A stretch of DNA of 7,347 bases, taken from Bacteroidales bacterium (GTDB lineage Bacteria; Bacteroidota; Bacteroidia; Bacteroidales; JAOZTL01). Below, in pieces: positions 1 through 6,814 of this stretch. Location: the NCBI GenBank assembly GCA_029942205.1, contig JAOZTL010000022.1, forward strand, positions 6,650-13,996. The letters are read 5' to 3'. The number at the start of each line of letters is the position of its first letter. Position 1 is the first letter of the stretch. Under the pieces are notes generated by a model, which had not been told where the DNA came from, ran no database searches, and saw only the letters and a list, made by a program, of their open reading frames with translations. The position numbers and the translations under genes are program-made.

Positions 1-1
1 C

Positions 2-550
2 TCCCACAGTCTTACGTATGGCTTAATCATGCGTATTAATATTGACGAGCACTATGCCTTACGAATAAACGTGCAGAATATTTATTTGCGTGGTACTGAT
101 ACCAACATGGAAAGTGCTTACCAAAAAGCAAGAAACCATTCGTTTAACGTGAAATTGACAGACATGAGCGTGTTGGTGGAGCTTAATTTTTTGCCTTTCG
201 ACCCTATTGAAAGCGATAAGTTTTTTACGCCTACCATAGCCGTTGGATCTACCATTTTTTTATCTAATTCGGCAAGTCTTGGGGTTTTTAATTATGCGAT
301 TCCGTTTAGTGTGGGCATTAAATATGCACCATCCAAGCAGCTTATTCTTTCGTTGGATTGGAACATGCGCAAAACGTTTACCGACCAGCTCGACCAGCTC
401 GCCGAAGACGTTTTTGATGAATCGCTCACCCCCTTTTTTAACAAACAACAGTCATATAATAACAGTAAAGATTGGTATTCCTTTGGTGGTATCAGTATAA
501 CTTATAAATTTGCAGGCAGTAAAGGTTCGTGTCCTGCTTATAGGCAATAA
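2..550 (+). CDS. DUF6089-type outer-membrane beta-barrel protein, C-terminal part (5' truncated)
   Basis: The frame is open from base 2 without a start codon, so the true start lies left of the window; the Met at 29 (after SHSLTYGLI) is probably internal. About 182 residues are visible. They read as alternating amphipathic strands: YALRINVQNIYLRG, then a charged loop, VLVELNFLPF, FTPTIAVGSTIFL, FSVGIKYAPSKQLILSLDWNMRKTF, and the closing DWYSFGGISITYKFAG. The pattern of early loop, NFLPFDP, 'TP.IAVG', 'GIKY' followed by an 'R..F.D.LD' segment, and a final 'DWYSF..ISITY.F' strand resembles the DUF6089 family, which in Bacteroidales often sits just upstream of uppS and bamA. The family's molecular role is not established. 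A short tail (GSKGSCPAYRQ) follows the last strand. The family call is from memory of the pattern; a generic porin-like barrel protein is the alternative. Confidence 0.75.
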   Translation, partial: SHSLTYGLIMRINIDEHYALRINVQNIYLRGTDTNMESAYQKARNHSFNVKLTDMSVLVELNFLPFDPIESDKFFTPTIAVGSTIFLSNSASLGVFNYAIPFSVGIKYAPSKQLILSLDWNMRKTFTDQLDQLAEDVFDESLTPFFNKQQSYNNSKDWYSFGGISITYKFAGSKGSCPAYRQ

Positions 551-712
551 GTACTTTCTCCTTCTTATTTTACTTAAATCCGCTAAAGGATACGAAAATG
601 TAGATCTTTGATCTTTTGGATAGTTGCTTACACAGCTATGTAATAGTAATTAAATCAATGATTTACAAATAATTTTGTCGTAGTACTTATAATTAATTTG
701 GGCTGAATACTT
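551..712. other. Intergenic region between the DUF6089-type gene and uppS
   Basis: These 162 bases hold no credible ORF. They contain the degenerate element at 603-670 listed separately. A weak promoter-like pair lies just before uppS: TTTG at 674-677 and TTAATTTG at 693-700, one mismatch from the Bacteroides -7 consensus TAnnTTTG. The 15-base spacing is shorter than the usual 19-21, so this is a poor match. No intrinsic terminator was seen after the upstream gene, so read-through into uppS is possible. Confidence 0.5.
603..670 (+). repeat. Degenerate intergenic element, copy A, with 15-base palindrome
   Basis: This stretch shares ordered blocks with 5011-5080. TCTTTGATCTTTT (605-617) matches 12 of 13 bases at 5013-5025, TAGTTG (621-626) is identical at 5027-5032, and AATCAATGATTT (653-664) is identical at 5061-5072. 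Block spacings differ by only 2 bases. The last block lies inside a perfect palindrome, TAAATCA-A-TGATTTA (651-665). Both copies are intergenic and upstream of an envelope gene. Function is unknown; a protein-binding site or a remnant of a dispersed repeat are possibilities. Confidence 0.45.
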
Positions 713-1450
713 ATGAGCTTACAAGAGCAATTGATAAAAGAAAGAATTCCGCAACACGTAGCCATTATTATGGATGGAAACGGGCGATGGGCTAAGCAAC
801 AAAATAAAAATAGAGTTGCTGGGCATAAAAAAGGTGCCGACACGGTTCGGATGATTATCGAAACGGCAGCACGATTGGAAATAAAACACCTCACACTGTA
901 CGCTTTCTCTACCGAAAACTGGAATAGACCTAAACTAGAAGTAGAGGCTTTGATGGCTTTGCTCATAAGCTCTATCGACAAAGAACTGAACACTTTGGAC
1001 AAGAATAATATCAAAGTAAACGTTATTGGCGACATGGACAGCTTGCCCTCCAATGTGCAGAAGAAGCTGCGAACGGCAATCGAAAGAACACAGAGAAATT
1101 CTGGCTTGCAAGTGAATTTTGCGCTGAGTTATAGCGGTCGTTGGGATATTACTTCAGCGATACAAAACATTGTGAAAGATAGCCAAAAGCAAGCAATAGA
1201 CCCCACAAGCATAAACGAAGACTTTATTCAGAAATACTTATCGACACACGATATTCCCGACCCCGAATTGTTGATACGAACAAGTGGTGAATACCGAATC
1301 AGTAACTTTTTGTTGTGGCAATTGGCTTATACCGAAATGCACTTTTCGCACAAATACTGGCCTGAATTTACAAAAGAAGACTTCTTTGATGCTTTGTTGA
1401 AATATCAACAACGTGAACGCCGTTTTGGGAAAACAAGCGAACAGTTGTGA
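713..1450 (+). CDS. uppS: Undecaprenyl diphosphate synthase (cis-prenyltransferase)
   Basis: This cytosolic enzyme condenses isopentenyl diphosphate units onto farnesyl diphosphate with cis geometry, giving undecaprenyl diphosphate, the lipid carrier for peptidoglycan and surface glycans. The 245-residue length is normal. The signatures are complete: HVAIIMDGNGRWA (15-27) with the metal-binding Asp21, RVAGH (34-38), FSTENW (65-70), then PDPELLIRTSGEYRISNFLLWQ with Arg189, Arg195 and Ser197, and Glu208. These match E. coli UppS positions 26, 194, 200, 202 and 213 at a constant offset of 5. The C-terminus RERRFGKTSEQL is typical of Bacteroidota members. The ATG at 713 leaves the usual short leader before the first conserved block and has no Shine-Dalgarno, as expected in this phylum. 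It lies 162 bases after the DUF6089-type gene and 475 before bamA. Confidence 0.97.
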   Translation: MSLQEQLIKERIPQHVAIIMDGNGRWAKQQNKNRVAGHKKGADTVRMIIETAARLEIKHLTLYAFSTENWNRPKLEVEALMALLISSIDKELNTLDKNNIKVNVIGDMDSLPSNVQKKLRTAIERTQRNSGLQVNFALSYSGRWDITSAIQNIVKDSQKQAIDPTSINEDFIQKYLSTHDIPDPELLIRTSGEYRISNFLLWQLAYTEMHFSHKYWPEFTKEDFFDALLKYQQRERRFGKTSEQL

Positions 1451-1523
1451 TTTTAAAAACAGAAATCCTAATGAACTTTTTTCAATAATTAATCCCTTCA
1501 CATAAAGGGCTGGTTAAATTTCA

Positions 1524-1568
1524 ACACTTAGACGGTTGGACGATAAAAAGTCGTCTGTTTCTTAGTGT
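1524..1568 (+). terminator. Possible terminator stem-loop downstream of uppS
   Basis: An outer ACACT (1524-1528) pairs with AGTGT (1564-1568). Inside it, two alternative stems compete for the same CGTC: AGACG (1530-1534) with CGTCT (1552-1556), or GACGA with TCGTC around a TAAAAAG loop (1539-1555). A broken T-rich run (TGTTTCTT) follows the inner stem. It lies 74 bases after the uppS stop. The stem is short and the T-run interrupted, so termination is plausible but not certain. Confidence 0.4.
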
Positions 1569-1573
1569 AATGG

Positions 1574-1634
1574 ATATTCCATTCGCAAAAAAAAGGAAAA
1601 TACGAATTAATCGAATGAATATTTCTTTTTTTGT
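1574..1634 (+). terminator. AT-rich stem-loop with T-run, second terminator candidate after uppS
   Basis: ATATTCCATTCG (1574-1585) pairs with CGAATGAATAT (1612-1622), giving 11 base pairs with one bulged C. The 26-base loop contains a run of 8 or more A. A T-rich run (TTTCTTTTTTTG) follows at once, as in an intrinsic terminator. The stem has few G-C pairs and the loop is long, which lowers the confidence. With the stem-loop at 1524-1568 it may form a tandem termination zone. Confidence 0.4.
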
Positions 1635-1800
1635 CCTTAAAAATTGTTAAAATAAGATAGATATTTCATAGGGCTGAAAATAAAAAAAACATAAGGAAAT
1701 GCCTATAAATAGGAGATTTTAGTTGATAATTAATATTGATGCATTTGTTTTTACCGCAAACGAATACGTTAAAGTTTTAGAAACAGAATAAGAAAGCTCT

Positions 1801-1829
1801 TTTTTATTTATATAAATATTGTATTTTCG
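1801..1829 (+). promoter_or_regulatory. Candidate promoter for bamA
   Basis: TATTTTCG at 1822-1829, followed by CA, matches the Bacteroides -7 box TAnnTTTG at 7 of 8 positions. A T-run at 1801-1804, 17 bases upstream, can stand in for the TTTG -33 box. Transcription would start near 1836, giving a leader of about 90 bases. The same ten bases, TATTTTCGCA, recur at 7139-7148 before the last gene. The consensus is published for Bacteroides; assigning it here is inference. Confidence 0.5.
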
Positions 1830-1839
1830 CAATCTAAAA

Positions 1840-1880
1840 TTTGATGTTTTATCAAAAATATAATATCCTATTTTGGGATA
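1840..1880 (+). promoter_or_regulatory. Two tandem small hairpins in the bamA 5' leader
   Basis: TTTGAT-gtttt-ATCAAA (1840-1856) is a perfect 6-base-pair hairpin. Seven bases later TATCC-tattttg-GGATA (1864-1880) forms a 5-base-pair hairpin. If transcription starts near 1836, the first would cap the 5' end of the mRNA, where such hairpins can slow decay. No known riboswitch fold was recognised, and in DNA this AT-rich short stems also arise by chance. Confidence 0.35.
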
Positions 1881-1925
1881 ATTCAAAATTAACGAATCAC
1901 AATTAAATCTAATTTTTTTTCAGTA

Positions 1926-4373
1926 ATGATAAAGAAAATAATCCTGTTCATCTTCACTTCTATTTTAACAATAAACAGCATTAATGCTCAAAAAATAGAC
2001 TATGCAAATCCTAAGAAATACGAAATTGCAGAAATTACCATCGGAGGAATAAAATACTTAAATCACAACGCACTTGTTCAGCTATCTGGACTTCGTGTAG
2101 GGCAAGAAATTAATATTCCTGGCGATGCAATAACCAAAGCTATTCGGAACTTATGGAAGCAAGGCTTATTTTCTGACGTGAAAATATATCAAACCAAAAT
2201 TGAAAATAAAAAGATATACCTTGAGATATTTCTTCAGGAAAGACCAAAAATATCGGAAGTTATTTATACTGGGCTGAAAAAAGCACATGAAAACGATATT
2301 ATCGATATGGTTGAAATCAAACGAGGTGGGCAAGTAACGGCCAACTTATTGAACAACACTTCGAAATTAATTAAAGATTTTTTTGCAGACAAAGGCTATC
2401 CAAATACAGAAGTAGACATTATCCAAAAAAATGACACCTCGTTTCAGAATGCAATGAAGCTGTACGTGAATGTGGATAAGGGAATGAAAATAAAAATCGA
2501 CCATATCAATATTGAAGGAAACACCATTATTTCGGATAATAAGCTGTTACGCAGCATGAAAGAAACGAAACGTAAACGGTGGTATGGCTTATTTAAACCA
2601 TCAAAATTTATCGAAAAAAATTATATTGAGGATAAAAACAGTCTGATTGCAAAATACACGAAAGAAGGTTATCGGGACGTGAAAATAACGACAGACTCGG
2701 TGTATAACGTAAATGAAGAATTGCTAGGAATTACGATTCGTGTAAATGAAGGTTTGCAATATTTCTTTAGAACTATCAAATGGGTAGGAAATACCAAATA
2801 CAGCTCCGAGCAATTGAGCCACGCACTTAAAATAGAAAAGGGCGATATTTTTAATCAAGAAGAATTGAATAATCGATTGTCGGTAGATGAAGATGCCGTA
2901 GGAAATATATACATGGATGATGGATATTTGTTTTATAACTGTACACCAACAGAAGTGTTGATTGATGGCGATTCTATTGATATTGAAATGAGAATTTATG
3001 AAGGAAAACAAGCTCGTATCAATGAAGTGATTATTGTTGGAAATACTCGCACAAACGATCATGTGGTGCGTCGTGAGATTTGGACATTTCCTGGTGAGCT
3101 GTTTAGCAAAGCAGATATTATTCGATCTATTCGTGAACTTGCACAGTTAGGGCACTTTGACCCAGAACAAATAATACCAACACCACTTCCAAACCAAGCT
3201 GACGGAACGGTGGATTTAAGATATTCACTCGTAGAAAAAGCAAACGATCAAGTAGAAATTTCTGGAGGCTGGGGAGCAGGAATGGTTGTTGGTACGCTCG
3301 GTTTGAGTTTCAATAATTTCTCTACACGAAACTTTTTTGAGAAAGAATCGTGGCAACCATTACCTACTGGTGACGGACAAAAGCTAAGTATCCGTGGACA
3401 AACGAATGGAGACCGCTATCAATCATACAATCTTTCGTTCGTAGAGCCTTGGTTAGGTGGGCGTAAACCAAATTCATTGACGGTATCGATATTTCATACC
3501 TTACAAACAAATGGTTTGCCTGCCGATCATGAGATGCGTAGTGATATGACAATTTCTGGGGCTGCAATTGGTTTTGGACGACGTTTGAAAAAACCAGATA
3601 ACTTTTTCCAAATGTATCATGAGTTGAGTTTTCAGCAGTATGGATTGAACAACTGGTCGTTCTATAATATTCTATCAGATGGAGCATCTAATAATTTATC
3701 GTTGAAAACTATTTTGAGTCGTAAATCGATTGATAATCCGATTTTTTCACGAGGAGGTTCTGATTTTACACTTGGTTTAGAGACTACTTTTCCATATTCT
3801 TTGGTGAATGGAAAAGATTATACCGTAATGGAAAATGCAGAGAAATATGAATGGATAGAATACCATAAATGGACATTCAAAGCGTCATGGTTTACTCGAA
3901 TATATAAAGATTTAATACTGAATACGAAATTTGAGTATGGTTATCTTGGATTTTATAATAATGATATTGGTCCTTCGCCATTTGAAGGGTTTGACGTTGG
4001 AGGAGACGGAATGGGATATTATTCGTATGGAAAAGACATCATTGGCTTGCGTGGATACGAAAATGGAACGCTAACATCAGATGCAGGAGGAAACTTATAT
4101 AATAAATTTGTCTTAGAAATGCGTTACCCAATTACACTAAAAGAATCGGCAAGTATTTATGTACTGTCTTTTGTGGAAGCTGGTAATTCGTGGTACTCTT
4201 TCAAAGATTATAGCCCATACGGCATGAAACGGTCGGCAGGTGTTGGCTTGCGGGTGTTTTTACCAATGCTAGGAATGCTAGGCTTAGACTGGGCTTACGG
4301 GTTCGATACTCCTTATGGACAAACCGATATTAGTGGAGCACAATTTCATTTTATTTTAGGACAGAATTTTTAA
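1926..4373 (+). CDS. bamA: BamA, outer-membrane protein assembly factor (Omp85 family)
   Basis: BamA is the core of the machine that folds and inserts beta-barrel proteins into the outer membrane. Its 815 residues begin with a signal peptide (about 1-21, ending INA before QK). Five POTRA domains follow at about 33-106, 107-185, 188-275, 278-358 and 361-437. POTRA3 carries the RRWYGLFKPSKF-like insert usual in Bacteroidota (KRKRWYGLFKPSKFIEKNY, 215-233) and POTRA5 the strongly conserved VGNTRTNDHVVRREIWTFPG. The barrel spans about 440-815, with GLRGYE (707-712) as the counterpart of the VRGF lock motif in loop 6. The last strand ends in Phe (FILGQNF), as outer-membrane barrels do. The ATG at 1926 begins a proper signal peptide (MIKKIILFIF). 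Two ompH genes follow, fitting a barrel-assembly unit. TamA-like or other Omp85 proteins are less likely given five POTRAs and this neighbourhood. Confidence 0.97.
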   Translation: MIKKIILFIFTSILTINSINAQKIDYANPKKYEIAEITIGGIKYLNHNALVQLSGLRVGQEINIPGDAITKAIRNLWKQGLFSDVKIYQTKIENKKIYLEIFLQERPKISEVIYTGLKKAHENDIIDMVEIKRGGQVTANLLNNTSKLIKDFFADKGYPNTEVDIIQKNDTSFQNAMKLYVNVDKGMKIKIDHINIEGNTIISDNKLLRSMKETKRKRWYGLFKPSKFIEKNYIEDKNSLIAKYTKEGYRDVKITTDSVYNVNEELLGITIRVNEGLQYFFRTIKWVGNTKYSSEQLSHALKIEKGDIFNQEELNNRLSVDEDAVGNIYMDDGYLFYNCTPTEVLIDGDSIDIEMRIYEGKQARINEVIIVGNTRTNDHVVRREIWTFPGELFSKADIIRSIRELAQLGHFDPEQIIPTPLPNQADGTVDLRYSLVEKANDQVEISGGWGAGMVVGTLGLSFNNFSTRNFFEKESWQPLPTGDGQKLSIRGQTNGDRYQSYNLSFVEPWLGGRKPNSLTVSIFHTLQTNGLPADHEMRSDMTISGAAIGFGRRLKKPDNFFQMYHELSFQQYGLNNWSFYNILSDGASNNLSLKTILSRKSIDNPIFSRGGSDFTLGLETTFPYSLVNGKDYTVMENAEKYEWIEYHKWTFKASWFTRIYKDLILNTKFEYGYLGFYNNDIGPSPFEGFDVGGDGMGYYSYGKDIIGLRGYENGTLTSDAGGNLYNKFVLEMRYPITLKESASIYVLSFVEAGNSWYSFKDYSPYGMKRSAGVGLRVFLPMLGMLGLDWAYGFDTPYGQTDISGAQFHFILGQNF

Positions 4374-4489
4374 ATTGAAATCATACAAAAAAACTGAGTT
4401 AAATAAATTAAAAAACTAACGAAAGATAATGAATGGAACATTATAAATAATCATTTTTGTTCGATTTAGTATCGTAAAAAAAAGCAGTA

Positions 4490-5011
4490 ATGAAAAAAAT
4501 AACGTTATCCTTAATTGTTGTATCCGCAGTTTTTCTGTTAGGATTAAATGTTGCTGGCGAACAAAATTTTGCCTACGTAGATTCCGAATATATTTTGAAC
4601 AAAGTGCCTGCGTACGATCAAGCTCAAAAGAAACTTGATCAACTTTCGGAAGGCTGGGAGGCAGAAATTGAAGCAAAATATAAAGAAGTAGAGAAAATGT
4701 ATAGCGAATTTCAGGCAGAACAAGCATTATTGCTTGATGACATAAAACGTAAGCGTGAAGAGGCAATTATTGCTAAAGAGAAAGAGGCAAAAGCATTACA
4801 GAAAAAATATTTTGGACGTGATGGTGAACTTCAGAAAAAACAAACAGAATTAATTAAACCTATTCAAGACGAAGTGTTTAATGCCGTAAAAGAGCTTGCT
4901 TCGGAAGGTGGATATGCACTTGTTTTTGATTCATCCACAGGAGGAAATATTTTATACAGCGACGATAAATACGACAAAAGCGATGATGTCTTGAAAAAAT
5001 TAGGATACTAG
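4490..5011 (+). CDS. ompH: OmpH/Skp-family periplasmic chaperone, first copy
   Basis: Skp-type chaperones are trimeric 'jellyfish' proteins that hold unfolded outer-membrane proteins in the periplasm and deliver them to BamA. This 173-residue protein has a signal peptide (about 1-23, MKKITLSLIVVSAVFLLGLN then VAG before EQN). Next comes the family's first strand motif, FAYVDSEYILNKVPAY (27-42). A long charged helical hairpin (about 43-120) rich in Lys, Glu and Gln forms the tentacle. The conserved return segment is LIKPIQDEVFNAVKELASEGGYALVFD (121-147), and the end is NILYSDDKYDKSDDVLKKLGY, characteristic of Bacteroidales OmpH. It lies 116 bases after bamA with no clear terminator between, so co-transcription is likely. 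The ATG at 4490 is preceded by CAGTA, the same five bases as at the bamA start. Length is normal. Confidence 0.93.
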   Translation: MKKITLSLIVVSAVFLLGLNVAGEQNFAYVDSEYILNKVPAYDQAQKKLDQLSEGWEAEIEAKYKEVEKMYSEFQAEQALLLDDIKRKREEAIIAKEKEAKALQKKYFGRDGELQKKQTELIKPIQDEVFNAVKELASEGGYALVFDSSTGGNILYSDDKYDKSDDVLKKLGY

Positions 5012-5089
5012 GTCTTCGATCTTTTTTAGTTGTTCATGCACTAATAAAAAAAACGCTCTTAATCAATGATTTGTAAAGAAATAATCATT
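5011..5089 (+). repeat. Degenerate intergenic element, copy B
   Basis: This is the counterpart of 603-670, starting at the stop codon of the first ompH gene. The shared blocks are TCTTCGATCTTTT (5013-5025), TAGTTG (5027-5032) and AATCAATGATTT (5061-5072). The third block contains the palindrome AATCA-A-TGATT, and its AATGATT (5065-5071) also pairs with AATCATT (5083-5089), so three related half-sites lie within 27 bases. Copy B lacks the outer pairs of the copy A palindrome. Confidence 0.45.
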
Positions 5090-5237
5090 AACTGTCTTGT
5101 ATACTAAAAATACTGTAATAATTTTAGGCATCAATAAAATAAAAAAATAAATCATTTTTAGAATCATAATTATTACCACAATTTAGTATATTTCATTCAA
5201 TAATATAAATTTACAGAATTGCGTAAGCAATATCAAA

Positions 5238-5252
5238 GAGGTCGAAAACCTC
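5238..5252 (+). promoter_or_regulatory. Perfect small hairpin 47 bases upstream of the second ompH
   Basis: GAGGT-CGAAA-ACCTC forms a perfect 5-base-pair stem with three G-C pairs in otherwise very AT-rich DNA. No T-run follows, so it is not a standard terminator. It would lie in the leader of the second ompH mRNA and could be a processing or stabilising hairpin. Confidence 0.35.
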
Positions 5253-5299
5253 ATTAATAATTAATTTAATAATAAAAAGTTTTTTTAAAATCACAGAAA

Positions 5300-5836
5300 A
5301 TGAAAAATATTCTTAAAATTTCTGTTTTACTAATGTTCGTTTTTACATCAGTAAACATGTACAGTCAGCAAGATTGCAATTGCAAATTCGGGCATATTGA
5401 CACACAAAAATTTTTAGCTCAATTGCCGAAAGCTGCTGAAGCACAGAAAGTATTAGAAGTAGAGACTGCACAACTTCAAGAGCGTTTGGAAATAATGCAG
5501 GTGGAGTACAATAATAAAATAAACGAATACATGGAGAATGAAAAACTTCTTACTACGGATACAAAACGTTGGTCTGTAACGATTAAAACAGATAAAGAGA
5601 AAGAATTAGAAAGTTTGCGTCAGCGCATACAAGAATTTAATGCTACTGCACAACAAGACTTACAAAAACGACGTGCCGAATTATTTCAACCAATTTTGGA
5701 TGAAGTAGACGCTGCCATCAAAGCGGTAGGTGAAGAGCAAGGATTTGTGGATATAAAAGACAGCAACTCATTGCTTTATATTTCAAGCACTGTGATAGAT
5801 GTAACTGATTTAGTGAGAGCAAAATTAGGTTTATAA
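5300..5836 (+). CDS. ompH: OmpH/Skp-family periplasmic chaperone, second copy
   Basis: This is a second, divergent Skp-like protein of 178 residues, again probably an outer-membrane protein chaperone acting with BamA. It has a signal peptide (about 1-23, MKNILKISVLLMFVFTSVNM then YSQ). The strand motif KFGHIDTQKFLAQLPKAAEAQ (29-49) matches the family's start. A long helical hairpin (about 45-130) is rich in Glu, Gln and Lys, and the return segment is ELFQPILDEVDAAIKAVGEEQGFVDI (127-152). The end, DVTDLVRAKLGL, parallels the DDVLKKLGY end of the first copy. An oddity is Cys26 and Cys28 (DCNC) right after the predicted cleavage site; there is no lipobox, so a lipoprotein is unlikely. It follows the first copy by 288 bases, which leaves room for its own promoter, and is closed by a strong terminator. 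Confidence 0.92.
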   Translation: MKNILKISVLLMFVFTSVNMYSQQDCNCKFGHIDTQKFLAQLPKAAEAQKVLEVETAQLQERLEIMQVEYNNKINEYMENEKLLTTDTKRWSVTIKTDKEKELESLRQRIQEFNATAQQDLQKRRAELFQPILDEVDAAIKAVGEEQGFVDIKDSNSLLYISSTVIDVTDLVRAKLGL

Positions 5837-5842
5837 AATGTG

Positions 5843-5896
5843 AAACTTTAAAAGACTAAGTAAGTATCTTATAATTACTTAGTCTTTAAAGTTTTT
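5843..5896 (+). terminator. Strong intrinsic terminator after the second ompH
   Basis: The left arm (5843-5863) and right arm (5875-5893) pair over about 19-20 bases with one bulged A and an 11-base loop. TTTTT at 5892-5896 follows. It begins 7 bases after the ompH stop codon. An A-rich left arm makes it potentially bidirectional. It should end the bamA-ompH-ompH unit and separate it from murI. Confidence 0.85.
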
Positions 5897-5998
5897 GTTC
5901 TATTTATGTTACTTATGTGCTTTTTAAATAGACAGATATTATTGTAGTATTTATTCCTACAAAAGAAAAAATTTCATACAAATTTCAGTACATAGTTT

Positions 5999-6814
5999 AT
6001 GACTCCGATAGGCGTATTTGATTCAGGCTATGGTGGATTGACTGTATTACGAGCACTGACAGCTTCGCTACCTGAATACGACTTTGTTTATTTAGGAGAT
6101 AATGCCCGTGCCCCATACGGAAATCGATCGTATGAAACGATATACAATTACACCTTGCAAGCAGTAACCAAACTGTTTGAGCTTGGTTGTGAATTAGTAA
6201 TACTAGCATGTAATACCGCTTCTGCCAAGGCTTTACGAACGATACAACAAAACGATTTGCCTCGTATAGCCCCGCATAAACGAGTACTTGGCGTGATTCG
6301 CCCAAGTGTGGAGGCAATTGGAGAATACTCAAAAAACAACCACATTGGTATTTTGGGTACGCATGGTACTATTCATTCGCAATCGTACCCCCTCGAAATA
6401 CAAAAACTACATAAACAATTAGAAGTAAGCCAAGAAGCTTGCCCGATGTGGGTATCTTTGGTCGAAAATAATGAGCACAATGATGTTGGAGCAGATTTTT
6501 TTGTTCATAAAAATCTAACTAATTTATTCCTAAAAGACCCACAGATAGACACGCTCATGCTTGGATGTACACATTATCCATTATTGATCGATAAAATACG
6601 TAAATATTGCCCTCCAAATGTACAGATATTGACACAAGGCGAAATCGTTAGTAAAAAACTGATTGACTATTTGCATAGACATCCCGAAATAGACCGTCTG
6701 TGTACTAGAAATGGTGTACGAAAATTTTATACTACCGAATCTACCGATATATTCTCAACTTATGCCGAACAATTTTGTTCACAAAAGATTAAAGCCATTC
6801 ATCTCGATTTGTGA
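5999..6814 (+). CDS. murI: Glutamate racemase
   Basis: MurI is a cofactor-independent cytosolic enzyme that interconverts L- and D-glutamate, supplying D-glutamate for the peptidoglycan stem peptide. The 271-residue protein has all family landmarks: IGVFDSGYGGLTVLR (4-18) with Asp8-Ser9, YLGDNARAPYG (31-41), the first catalytic cysteine in ACNTASA (Cys71), GILGTHGTIHSQSY (117-130), and the second catalytic cysteine with its histidine in LGCTHYPLL (Cys190, His192). The ATG at 5999 begins only three residues before the first conserved strand, which is the usual arrangement, so the start is secure. There is no Shine-Dalgarno. A strong terminator lies between ompH and this gene, so it probably has its own promoter in 5897-5998, although no good TAnnTTTG box was found there. 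Murl beside the ompH genes is a familiar Bacteroidales order. Confidence 0.97.
   Translation: MTPIGVFDSGYGGLTVLRALTASLPEYDFVYLGDNARAPYGNRSYETIYNYTLQAVTKLFELGCELVILACNTASAKALRTIQQNDLPRIAPHKRVLGVIRPSVEAIGEYSKNNHIGILGTHGTIHSQSYPLEIQKLHKQLEVSQEACPMWVSLVENNEHNDVGADFFVHKNLTNLFLKDPQIDTLMLGCTHYPLLIDKIRKYCPPNVQILTQGEIVSKKLIDYLHRHPEIDRLCTRNGVRKFYTTESTDIFSTYAEQFCSQKIKAIHLDL

Larger units (their letters stand above)
1451..1925. other. Long intergenic region between uppS and bamA
   Basis: These 475 very AT-rich bases hold only ORFs of about a dozen codons or fewer and no recognisable RNA gene. From left to right there is a small CCCTT/AAGGG hairpin (about 1494-1506), two larger stem-loops (1524-1568 and 1574-1634), a featureless stretch, and the bamA promoter candidate and leader hairpins (1801-1880). 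A weaker promoter-like pair, TTTT at 1717-1720 and TGCATTTG at 1740-1747 with a 19-base spacer, is also present. The order suggests uppS transcription ends in the first third and bamA transcription starts in the last third. Confidence 0.6.

Noticed and set aside
243..500. Alternative plus-strand frame within the DUF6089-type gene
   Set aside because: The frame in use gives alternating beta-strands and a family-like ending, while this one gives no coherent protein.
655..1053. Minus-strand open frame over the start of uppS
   Set aside because: It lies opposite strongly conserved uppS codons and its translation has no recognisable domain. It is a shadow frame.
1921..1928. Possible upstream mini-gene ending in the overlapping TAATG at the bamA start
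   Set aside because: The frame ending in that TAA runs back to another stop near 1879 without an ATG, so there is no leader peptide.
2724..3687. Minus-strand open frames inside bamA
   Set aside because: They lie opposite POTRA and barrel codons that are clearly under protein-level constraint and have no family features.
4416..4766. Minus-strand open frame over the first ompH start
   Set aside because: It overlaps the signal peptide and helical region of ompH on the other strand and shows no domain.
5366..5383. Possible lipoprotein signal at the second OmpH
   Set aside because: The residues before Cys26 are SQQD, not the small and hydrophobic residues of a lipobox.
5997..6345. Two minus-strand open frames over murI
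   Set aside because: They mirror the conserved N-terminal half of glutamate racemase and carry no signature of their own.
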